A stretch of 16,783 nt of DNA from JBJMQS01 sp045802605 (GTDB lineage: Bacteria > Planctomycetota > Planctomycetia > Gemmatales > Gemmataceae), in the NCBI GenBank assembly GCA_045802605.1, contig JBJMQS010000024.1:1-16783 (forward strand). The letters run 5' to 3'. Under the pieces are notes generated by a model. It did not search any database. It was not told where the DNA came from and saw nothing but the letters and a program-made list of their open reading frames with translations. This document shows positions 1 through 6,435 of this stretch, piece after piece (the stretch's first letter is position 1; the number at the start of each line of letters is the position of its first letter). Made by a program: the position numbers and the translations under genes.

Positions 1-318
1 CATCGGTGGGTTAACTGTCGTGTTCACGCCCGCAACGGAGGGATTGGGAGCAAAGGTGGTTAACCGTGGGCTGTTCGGTTTCTGAACATTGGCATCACCC
101 AGCGCACCCATGCCGCCGGGACAGAAATATCCACGATCACCTTCCAGGGCCAACATCGCCAAAGTCATCTGTTTGAGATTGTTGGCGCAACTTGAGCGGT
201 AGGAAGCTTCGCGCACCTTCTGCACGGCCGGCAGCAAGAGCCCGATCAAGATGGCGATGATCGCGATCACCACCAAGAGCTCGATGAGCGTGAAACCCTT
301 TCGAAGTCGGCGAACCAT
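1..318 (-). CDS. DUF1559 prepilin-type protein (5' part only)
   Basis: The first 106 codons of a gene whose 3' end lies beyond the window. The protein starts MVRRLRKGFTLIELLVVIAI, a textbook type IV pilin/type II pseudopilin leader: basic n-region, cleavage site after the Gly before FTLIE, and Glu at position +5 followed by a hydrophobic helix. The next segment, LLPAVQKVREASYRSSCANN followed by LKQM, is the hallmark of the DUF1559 family that is greatly expanded in planctomycetes. The protein is expected to be processed by a prepilin peptidase and to sit in the inner membrane or a pseudopilus; the role of individual members is unknown. The ATG at 318-316 is supported by a strong Shine-Dalgarno sequence AAAGGAG five bases upstream. 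The nearest gene upstream on this strand is pxpB, 211 bp away, with no functional link apparent. Confidence 0.93.
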   Translation of the reverse strand, partial: MVRRLRKGFTLIELLVVIAIIAILIGLLLPAVQKVREASYRSSCANNLKQMTLAMLALEGDRGYFCPGGMGALGDANVQKPNSPRLTTFAPNPSVAGVNTTVNPPM

Positions 319-323
319 GACGT

Positions 324-330
324 CTCCTTT
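324..330 (-). promoter_or_regulatory. Shine-Dalgarno of the DUF1559 prepilin gene
   Basis: AAAGGAG on the minus strand, five bases before the ATG at 318. It is one of the few strong ribosome binding sites in this window and fixes the start codon. The remaining 200 bp up to pxpB hold no ORF, hairpin repeat or convincing promoter that I can see. Confidence 0.8.
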
Positions 331-529
331 GCCAAAACCACTAGCGAGAACTTTCAAATCGTTGACCCCTACATAAGGGCAGCCGATTTGGAATGGTTTG
401 CGAAATAACTCAATCAAGCTTGGGGTGTGCAATCCTAGCCCACTCAACAAGTTACTTTGCATCCGAAAGGACCGCAACGGGCAATTCTCAGTTTTCTCTC
501 ACCATTGCGGACCGGTACCCGGCCGACCG

Positions 530-1204
530 CTATTTAGGCGCAGTCGATTCGCGGAACCGGTCATTAAGCTCAGACGCGCTTATTGAGGAAAAGCGGACGC
601 GATTTCCCACGGAAAATGAAAAAAAGTTCATTTCTAGGTCTACTAGAGTGAGCGGCGTTCGACCGATGATGGGCCAACCCCCGGGCCTTGGCATGGTGCA
701 AATCCCTGTCTGCCTTCCAGTTAGGCCGACACTGCCAGCCTCGACTCGGAGCCGAGGCGTTCCTAATCGCGGTACCCCCGAAAGCTGGTCGGGAAGGTAG
801 CCGAGGTATGGGAATCCGGGACAAAACCCGACGGCATAGACCCGATATTCGGTTCCCGAGTGGAACTCAATTACCTTCGCAGTCGTTAGCCCCAAATGAT
901 TGGCGACAAAATCTAAATCAGGGCTCAACTCATAACAGCAGGGAACTGTGATCAGCTCGTCATTCGTGCTTTCTTCGGAAGGGCCTTCGGCCGGCTGTCC
1001 CGAGCAATTTTCGAGCCAGCCTTGTACCTCGAAAAAGCGAATCTGAGTCCCATCGAAAAACACCCCCACCGTGGCGTACGCCGGAACAACGTCCAGCAAC
1101 CATGGTGGCGCGGCCGCGCGCAAACTCGTGGCCCAGTATGCAGCCGTCGCTTCATCATCGAAGCGGGCCAAGATCGCCTGATCACCCAGCGGAGAAAGTT
1201 TCAC
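530..1204 (-). CDS. pxpB: 5-oxoprolinase subunit B / KipI-family protein, orphan
   Basis: 224 residues, the usual length for PxpB/KipI (allophanate hydrolase subunit 1 fold). In PxpA-PxpB-PxpC this subunit helps hydrolyse 5-oxoproline to glutamate with ATP; the Bacillus homologue KipI inhibits the sporulation kinase KinA. The sequence shows SPLGDQAILARF at 4-15, then the family core: YAVGFCPGFPYLGYLP (about 123-138), PRLGTPR (145-151), VEAGSVGLTGRQTGI (154-168) and PGGWPIIGRTPL (174-185). The start is GTG at 1204 because the SPLGDQ motif begins directly after it; no clear Shine-Dalgarno is visible. The gene is divergent from the sigma factor operon with a hairpin repeat between them. The usual partners pxpC and pxpA are absent on both sides, so the annotation rests on family similarity and the pathway role is uncertain. 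Confidence 0.88.
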   Translation of the reverse strand: MKLSPLGDQAILARFDDEATAAYWATSLRAAAPPWLLDVVPAYATVGVFFDGTQIRFFEVQGWLENCSGQPAEGPSEESTNDELITVPCCYELSPDLDFVANHLGLTTAKVIEFHSGTEYRVYAVGFCPGFPYLGYLPDQLSGVPRLGTPRLRVEAGSVGLTGRQTGICTMPRPGGWPIIGRTPLTLVDLEMNFFSFSVGNRVRFSSISASELNDRFRESTAPK

Positions 1205-1217
1205 AAAGACAATTTAG

Positions 1218-1284
1218 CCGCGGAGTACGGAGTACGCAGAGAAAATCGGAGAATAACAACCTGCGTTCTCCGCGTACTCTGCGG
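1218..1284. repeat. Imperfect inverted repeat, CCGCAGAGTACGCAGAG family
   Basis: The left arm (1218-1240, CCGCGGAGTACGGAGTACGC...) and right arm (1261-1284, ending CGCGTACTCTGCGG) are imperfect reverse complements with one gap and a few mismatches. The same words recur in the outer arms of the element at 15557-15769. It occupies more than half of the 125 bp between the divergent pxpB and sigma factor genes, so promoters for both must lie in or next to it. It is degenerate compared with the 15.6 kb copy, which suggests an older insertion. Confidence 0.75.
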
Positions 1285-1329
1285 TTCAATGCTTTTCTGA
1301 GATGCTTTTTCCTTCGTGGCGTCTTCTTC

Positions 1330-1824
1330 ATGATGGGCCCCGACGAGCTCGGCCGTTTGCTGGACAGTCACGGCGGGGCGTTGATCCTGGCGGCCCGGTC
1401 GTGGTGCGCGTCGGCCGAAGATGTCGTGCAAGAGGCGTTTCTCAAACTCGCCTCACGCCGACCGAGTCCTTCCGACCCCGTCGCCTGGCTTTATCGAGTC
1501 GTGCGAAACGCGGCGATCTCGGCCGGGCGCTCGGAGCGCCGTCGCATCAAGCGGGAGACTCACGCCGCATCAAGCGAATGGTTCATTGCGCCTGATGAAT
1601 CTCCATTGGATGCGGACGTGGCCGCGAAGGCGCTGGCCGGATTGCCACCCGAAGAGCGCGAAGTCATCGCGCTACATCTTTGGGGCGGGCATAACTTCGC
1701 GGCGATCGGCGCTCTGACTGGCACCTCGGCCGCGACCGCGCATCGCCGCTACGTCGCCGGACTGGCCCGTTTGCGAGAACGATTGGAGACTCCATGTCCG
1801 AACCGAGACTCCCCGACGAGTTGA
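1330..1824 (+). CDS. ECF RNA polymerase sigma factor
   Basis: 164 residues, a normal size for an extracytoplasmic-function sigma-70 factor. Region 2 spans about 9-70 and contains the core-binding helix AEDVVQEAFLKLA (29-41) and PVAWLYRVVRNAAI (50-63), which recognises the -10 element. Region 4 spans about 96-152, with LPPEEREVIALHLW (105-118) and the helix-turn-helix IGALTGTSAATAHRRYVAGL (126-145) for -35 recognition. The open frame continues upstream to 1102, but that part runs through the hairpin repeat and pxpB antisense and has no sigma-like sequence, so I start at the ATG-ATG at 1330/1333. No clear Shine-Dalgarno is present. The gene overlaps the next gene by 31 bp, so the two are translated together; the second gene is the natural candidate for its regulator. 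Regulated promoters are unknown. Confidence 0.9.
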   Translation: MMGPDELGRLLDSHGGALILAARSWCASAEDVVQEAFLKLASRRPSPSDPVAWLYRVVRNAAISAGRSERRRIKRETHAASSEWFIAPDESPLDADVAAKALAGLPPEEREVIALHLWGGHNFAAIGALTGTSAATAHRRYVAGLARLRERLETPCPNRDSPTS

Positions 1825-2222
1825 ATCGACTGGCTCAATCATTGCGCAGCCTGCAACCGCGCTGCGATCTGCCTGGTCGCGACCGTCTCATGTTCGAAGC
1901 CGGCCGTCGCTCGCGGCGGTCCAGCGGTGCTTGGGCGGCCACGTGTGGTGCACTGAGTGTAGCGCTCGCGTTTTCTGTTTTCTATCACGCGCCTGTTTCG
2001 CAAGAACCAATCACTGCCGTCGTCGCACCAAGGTCGCCGGACGTCGTGGCCACGCAACTCGTCGAACCGGATGCCGCACCGTCGGGATACTTTCGAACCC
2101 GCGACGCCGTGTTGCGATGGGGTGCAGATGCATTGCCTTCGACTGCCCCGGCAGCGCCCGCGCCAAGTGAGTCCCGGCCCGTGTTGACTCCGATGAGTTC
2201 TCGTTTCCCCGAGGATGTATGA
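1794..2222 (+). CDS. Putative one-TM anti-sigma factor
   Basis: 142 residues. The cytoplasmic N-terminal part (1-45) is arginine rich and begins MSEPRLPDELNRLAQSL. One hydrophobic segment follows at about 46-64 (AWAATCGALSVALAFSVFY), then a proline/alanine-rich extracytoplasmic tail. No zinc-binding HxxxCxxC anti-sigma motif is present, so the assignment comes from position and topology: it starts 31 bp inside the ECF sigma gene and overlaps the next gene by four bases (ATGA). GGAG lies just upstream of its ATG, within the sigma coding sequence. In planctomycetes, single-TM proteins directly downstream of ECF sigma genes are commonly candidates for anti-sigma factors. It could instead be a small membrane protein of unrelated function. 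Confidence 0.68.
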   Translation: MSEPRLPDELNRLAQSLRSLQPRCDLPGRDRLMFEAGRRSRRSSGAWAATCGALSVALAFSVFYHAPVSQEPITAVVAPRSPDVVATQLVEPDAAPSGYFRTRDAVLRWGADALPSTAPAAPAPSESRPVLTPMSSRFPEDV

Positions 2223-3643
2223 GCACAACTCGTTGGATTGCCTTGGCGACATGTTTAATCGTCGCTCCGCTCTTCGCCGCGGATGATGACGCCCCCAAGC
2301 CGCGCACGGTTGTCATGACGATCACGCCGGCCGCGCAATCAGTGCCGGCGTTCAAATATCGCCTCTGGCCCGACCCATCCATGCGCACTGCGGGCAATGC
2401 GGTTGTGTTTTATGGACGCTCGTTGAGTGCATTCGGCGCCGGGTTCGGCGGCGCGAAATGGCCTCAGGGAGATCGACTCGGTTCTCTGCTTGCGATGCCC
2501 CTAGCGGAATTGAAGAGATTAGACCCATCCGAGGCGGCGTACCCTTTCAGTCCGATGGAAGACCTGCAATTAGCAGCCCGCAAGCGCACAGTCGACTGGG
2601 AATTATGGGAGCGCCTTCGCGCTGAAGGTATCGGCATGATTCTGCCCGACTTGCAGAATTACCGCCAGCTTGGCGCATTGTTGGCAATGCGGGCACGTTT
2701 GCAACTGGCGACCGAAGATTACACAGGAGCCGCTCGTTCGCTAGAGGCCTGTTTGAGCCTCGCACACAATTTGTGCAAAGCACCGACGTTGATTCACGCC
2801 CTCGTCGGTGCCGCAATCGCGGAGATGGCCCTCACTCAAGTTGAAGAGTGGGTCAGAACGCCTGGCTCTCCCAATCTCTATTGGGCCCTCACCGACTTGC
2901 CATCGCCACTGATCGATTTGCGCGATGGGTTCGGCGGCGAGCGTGTCACCATCGATCATCTCTTCCCCGGCTTGCGCGAGAAGCTGGCGGATTCCAACCT
3001 CCCTTCCATGAGCGTCACTGAAATTCGCGACCAATGTTTGCATGCGACAAAATCAGTGCAGGCGAACGAAGGAATCCTCGACATCGCGCTGGCAGCGTCG
3101 CAGGACTACCCAGCGGCCAAACGATTCCTGCGCGATCGCGGTTGGCCTGATGCGCAAATTGAGGTTCGTCCCGCTCTGCAAGTCGTGCTCATGCATCAGG
3201 TCGCTCAGTACGACGCCGCTCTCGATGACATGACGCGCATCATGGGTCTGCCGTGGCCAGAGCGCCTTGCCGCGGCAAAAGCAATGTTTAGTCCCCCACC
3301 TCGGGACCAACGCTGGTTGCATCCCGGCTCCGAAGGGGTATTCAACATCACTCGGTTCTTGTTGCCGGCTGTCAAAGTCCATTTCGCTCCGGCCCGAATC
3401 GAGCGCCGGATCGTCGCGCTCCGAGTGATCGAAGCCATCCGCGCGCACGCCGCGGCCGCCGGTTCGCTGCCTGCTTCACTCGCGGATGTCAAAGGTCTGT
3501 ACGTGCCACTCGACCCCCTGACTGGCGCTGCTTTCACTTATTCCGCGGCCGGCTCCGTTGCCACTCTAACCGCCGCGCCAATCCCTGGCGAATTTACCCC
3601 AAGCTCGTCCTTCATTTACACGATCACCCTGGGAGCCAAATGA
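2219..3643 (+). CDS. Secreted hypothetical protein of sigma-factor cluster
   Basis: 474 residues. The N-terminus (MSTTRWIALATCLIVAPLFA, then acidic ADDD) is a Sec signal peptide with likely cleavage after about residue 20, so the protein is exported. The middle is mostly helical, with short TPR-like helix pairs around LLAMRARLQLATEDYTGAAR (about 153-172). The C-terminal part, about residues 396-442, contains RRIVALRVIEAIRAHAAAAG, then SLPASLADV and PLDPLTGAAFTY, a pattern seen at the C-termini of other exported planctomycete proteins and reminiscent of pseudopilin C-terminal domains. I do not recognise a catalytic motif. The start overlaps the stop of the putative anti-sigma gene (ATGA at 2219-2222) and its own stop overlaps the start of the next gene, so all four genes are probably one translationally coupled operon. 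The protein could be an envelope sensor or cargo for this sigma system; function unknown. Confidence 0.8.
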   Translation: MSTTRWIALATCLIVAPLFAADDDAPKPRTVVMTITPAAQSVPAFKYRLWPDPSMRTAGNAVVFYGRSLSAFGAGFGGAKWPQGDRLGSLLAMPLAELKRLDPSEAAYPFSPMEDLQLAARKRTVDWELWERLRAEGIGMILPDLQNYRQLGALLAMRARLQLATEDYTGAARSLEACLSLAHNLCKAPTLIHALVGAAIAEMALTQVEEWVRTPGSPNLYWALTDLPSPLIDLRDGFGGERVTIDHLFPGLREKLADSNLPSMSVTEIRDQCLHATKSVQANEGILDIALAASQDYPAAKRFLRDRGWPDAQIEVRPALQVVLMHQVAQYDAALDDMTRIMGLPWPERLAAAKAMFSPPPRDQRWLHPGSEGVFNITRFLLPAVKVHFAPARIERRIVALRVIEAIRAHAAAAGSLPASLADVKGLYVPLDPLTGAAFTYSAAGSVATLTAAPIPGEFTPSSSFIYTITLGAK

Positions 3644-5199
3644 TGTCACGCTTCTTTACCGCTCCTCAGCACGAGAACTCTAGTGCCTTCCCCCCGCCTT
3701 CCTGTCTCCTCCCCCAACTTTCCGGTCCCCTCCCCCATTGCGGGGGAGGGTTAGGGTGGGGGGTCGAAGCCCGCGCGACCCGAAACGTTTCCAGTCGCCT
3801 GCTACTGAGCATTTTCTTGGTTGCTTTATTGCTCATCACCGCAAACGCACCCGCCGCCGACCACCCGGCCAAAGCCTTAACCAATCCGTCGCCCCCAGAC
3901 TCGATGGAACTACTCGCCACCATTCACATCAAGCTGCAGCGAATATCGCCAAAGGACGTGCAGTCAAAACTTGGCGACTCCGCGGCATCGGCCATCCTTG
4001 CGAAATGGTTGGAGCAACTTCAAGCGGGCAAAGTTGATGAGCTTCGCATTTTCCTTCGTCTCAGAGATGGCTCGCCGGTGGTTGTTGTGCACCCGGTGGG
4101 TCCGGACACCAAGCAAGCCTTCGCCGCGCTTCAGGAAATTCGCCGCGGCTCTCCGGTCGCTTTCGAATTCAGAACCGGCCAACTGAATTCCCAGGCGACT
4201 GGGGTGGATCAGCCTCCAATTCTCATTGGCCTCCATATTCCGGAGAACCTCCGTCGAGTGCTACTTGAAATCCTGCCCGACGAAGCCGAGCCAACCAAGC
4301 GCGCCATCCGCGGTTTTCGTTCCGCCGACATCCCAGTCGATCTCTCTAAGCCATCGACGCAATGCGCAATCCAGTTCAACGACGAGGCCTCAGCAAAAGC
4401 TCTCCCGGACGCGGCGCGCGAGTTTTGCAAACTTCTCGCGCAGGACAAATCTCGCGCGGAGATCTTGCCGGTGCTCGACGACCTGGTCAAACTGTCCGAA
4501 ATCGAAACGACCGGCACAAAGGTCACTTTGAAAATTTCCGCCGAAACGATTGGAGCCGTGATGCCAAAGATCAATGTGATCTACGCTGAGCAAAAACACT
4601 GGGCCGCGTCGTTCGAGAACCTCAAGCACCTCGCACTGGCCATTCACGGTTACGCTGACGCGCATGAACAACACTTTCCGACCGACGTGCTCGAGGCCAA
4701 TGGCAAACCCCTATTGAGTTGGCGCGTCCGCGTGTTGCCGTATATGAACGAGGCGAAGCTCTTCGAACAGTTCCATCTCGATGAACCGTGGGATGGACCG
4801 ATTAACAAAAAGCTTCTCGACAAAATGCCGGCAATTTTTCGTGCACCTGGCACGACGGCACCCACCGGCCGCACGCCATATTTAGGCCCATCCGGCACGG
4901 ACTTCTTTTGGGTTCCCGGTGCGAAGGTGGGTCTGCGCTTTCGGGACATAACCGATGGCACATCGAACACGATCATGCTCGTCGAAGCCAACGACGCGAA
5001 TCTGGTCGAATGGACCAAACCCACTGATTGGTCGCCCGATGCCACCGATCCGCGCATAGCCCTGATCGGTCGGCACCGTGGCTCCTTTGCCGCGGGCTTC
5101 GCCGACGGCTCTGTCCGATTGCTCCCCAATACGATCGAGGTCTCTACGTTGAAAGCACTTCTGACTCGAGCCGGCGGGGAAGTAGTGAATCTGCCTTGA
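3640..5199 (+). CDS. DUF1559-like exported protein with displaced signal
   Basis: 519 residues. The C-terminal region (about 315-519) is DUF1559-like without a prepilin leader: NLKHLALAIHGYADAHEQHFP, LSWRVRVLPYMNEAKLFEQF, FRDITDGTSNTIMLVEA, and a final GSFAAGFADGSVRLLP close to the family's DGSV ending. The gene starts at ATGATG overlapping the previous stop. The apparent signal or anchor segment (SSRLLLSIFLVALLLITANA, about 51-70, then PAADHP) lies almost 50 residues in rather than at the N-terminus. The intervening residues are low-complexity (GPLPHCGGGLGWGVEA) and are encoded by a palindromic repeat. I see no ATG, GTG or TTG in frame between 3646 and the hydrophobic segment, so translation appears to pass through the repeat. 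The coupling to three upstream genes places it in the sigma-factor operon. Role unknown; probably periplasmic or membrane anchored. Confidence 0.82.
   Translation: MMSRFFTAPQHENSSAFPPPSCLLPQLSGPLPHCGGGLGWGVEARATRNVSSRLLLSIFLVALLLITANAPAADHPAKALTNPSPPDSMELLATIHIKLQRISPKDVQSKLGDSAASAILAKWLEQLQAGKVDELRIFLRLRDGSPVVVVHPVGPDTKQAFAALQEIRRGSPVAFEFRTGQLNSQATGVDQPPILIGLHIPENLRRVLLEILPDEAEPTKRAIRGFRSADIPVDLSKPSTQCAIQFNDEASAKALPDAAREFCKLLAQDKSRAEILPVLDDLVKLSEIETTGTKVTLKISAETIGAVMPKINVIYAEQKHWAASFENLKHLALAIHGYADAHEQHFPTDVLEANGKPLLSWRVRVLPYMNEAKLFEQFHLDEPWDGPINKKLLDKMPAIFRAPGTTAPTGRTPYLGPSGTDFFWVPGAKVGLRFRDITDGTSNTIMLVEANDANLVEWTKPTDWSPDATDPRIALIGRHRGSFAAGFADGSVRLLPNTIEVSTLKALLTRAGGEVVNLP
3728..3770. repeat. 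GC-rich palindromic repeat inside coding sequence
   Basis: CCCTCCCCC (3728-3736) and GGGGGAGGG (3742-3750) form a nine-base-pair perfect stem with a five-base loop, followed by TTAGGGTGGGGGGTC. This is the form of a widely dispersed bacterial palindromic repeat. Here it is read in frame within the first 50 codons of the DUF1559-like gene and encodes PLPHCGGGLGWGV. The left boundary of the insertion is not clear. Confidence 0.7.
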
Positions 5200-5274
5200 T
5201 CTGTTTGTCGCGACGGCAGGTTGTCATTTGCGTTTCTCGCCTCAGAATGACCAGCACGATTTGCGAGGCTGGTC

Positions 5275-6435
5275 GTGGAAACTTCTGAAGGCATTTGGGC
5301 ATATTTCGCCGTGTTCGGCGCGCTGGTCGCCGCCGGGTTGGGATTCCCCATTCCCGAAGAGATCCCGGTGATTGTCGGTGGAGGCATGGCCGCGGCGGCC
5401 TCCACCCACGTGCCGCGCGAACATCCTTACTGGTTCATTCTTTGGCCGGTCTGCATCCTCGGCGTCGTCATCGCCGACGGATTGCTCTACGGCATCGGCC
5501 GGCTTGGGGGCCGGCGGCTGCTGACGCACCCGATCATCGAGCGTTGGTTTTTGCGGCCCGAGAAGCGGGCGAAGACGGAAGAGAACGTCCACAAGTACGG
5601 AATTATGATTCTGCTCGGCGCTCGCTTCCTGCCCGGCATCCGCGCTGGTGTGTTCATCATTGCCGGTACGCTGCGGATGCCGCTCGTTCGCTTCCTGATC
5701 GCCGACGGCCTCTACGCGATTCCCGGAGTGAGCTTACTTTTCTTTCTTTCATTCTGGTTCACCGACCGCTTCAAGGATTTGTTCAGCCGTTTGCATGATC
5801 GCGTCGAAGGTTTCATGTCCCTCTTGGCCGTCGTGGCGATTGCATATGGCGCGGGCCTCTACACCTACTCGTATTGGAAGCGGCGCGTCGAAACCGGCGA
5901 TCCGAGTGAGGTGCCAATTCTCAAGGCGGTGATCCATCCTCAGAACGAACCATCGCCCGAAGACGGTGAAAAGTCGCTGACTGAAAAGAAAGTCGGCCCA
6001 CCCGTCATCGGGGCGGAAGTCTCGCCAATCAAGTCGCTGATCATCCCTCGCTTGATTCACGATGCCATGATCGCTCAAGCGCGAACCGAGTTACCCAACG
6101 AATGCTGCGGCCTTCTGGCAGGCCGGGCCGATGGCCGCGTGACCCGTCATCTGCCGCTTATCAATGCCATCGCCAGCACCTCGCGCTTCGAGTCCTCGCC
6201 CGAAAGCATGTTGGCGGCCATGAAGCAAGTGCGCGAGCACGATTTGCAGGTGCTCGCGGTCTATCACTCGCACCCAGCCACGCCGCCCAAGCCGAGTCAA
6301 ATCGATATCGAACTCAGCCACATGGCCAACGTGGCCACCGTCATCATTTCCCTCGCCGGCAATAGTCCCACGCTGGCCGGATGGCACCTCGAAACCACGC
6401 CGCCCGCCCCGGTCGAGCTGAAAATCGTTGACTAG
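5275..6435 (+). CDS. DedA membrane protein fused to JAMM/MPN+ protease
   Basis: 386 residues, two domains in one continuous frame. Residues 1-200 are DedA family (SNARE-associated/VTT fold): FPIPEEIPVIVGGG (24-37), VVIADGLLYGIGRLGG (64-79) and the signature ARFLPGIRAGVFIIAGTLRM (116-135), with a final TM near 181-199. DedA proteins move or maintain lipid carriers such as undecaprenyl phosphate. After a charged linker (about 202-250), residues 255-386 form a prokaryotic JAB/MPN+ domain with an intact JAMM zinc motif: E276 in NECCGLLAG, and H331-x-H333-x7-S341-x2-D344 in HSHPATPPKPSQID. Such enzymes cut isopeptide or C-terminal bonds of ubiquitin-like proteins (for example CysO in Mec-type proteins). 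GTG at 5275 is the only usual start after the in-frame stop at 5248. No ubiquitin-like or E1-like gene is in the window, so the substrate is unknown. Confidence 0.92.
   Translation: METSEGIWAYFAVFGALVAAGLGFPIPEEIPVIVGGGMAAAASTHVPREHPYWFILWPVCILGVVIADGLLYGIGRLGGRRLLTHPIIERWFLRPEKRAKTEENVHKYGIMILLGARFLPGIRAGVFIIAGTLRMPLVRFLIADGLYAIPGVSLLFFLSFWFTDRFKDLFSRLHDRVEGFMSLLAVVAIAYGAGLYTYSYWKRRVETGDPSEVPILKAVIHPQNEPSPEDGEKSLTEKKVGPPVIGAEVSPIKSLIIPRLIHDAMIAQARTELPNECCGLLAGRADGRVTRHLPLINAIASTSRFESSPESMLAAMKQVREHDLQVLAVYHSHPATPPKPSQIDIELSHMANVATVIISLAGNSPTLAGWHLETTPPAPVELKIVD

Noticed and set aside
1102..1329. Upstream extension of the sigma factor frame by 76 codons
   Set aside because: It runs antisense to pxpB and through the hairpin repeat, and shows no sigma-like sequence. 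The recognisable protein starts near 1330.
4650..5405. Open frame of 251 codons on the minus strand
   Set aside because: Antisense to the DUF1559-like and DedA-JAMM genes, low complexity at both ends, no domain. The frame is kept open by GC-rich codon bias.
5880..6030. Possibility that DedA and JAMM are two genes joined by a sequencing error
   Set aside because: The linker is a continuous frame with a charged, linker-like composition and no start codon with a Shine-Dalgarno before the JAMM domain. It remains checkable by resequencing.
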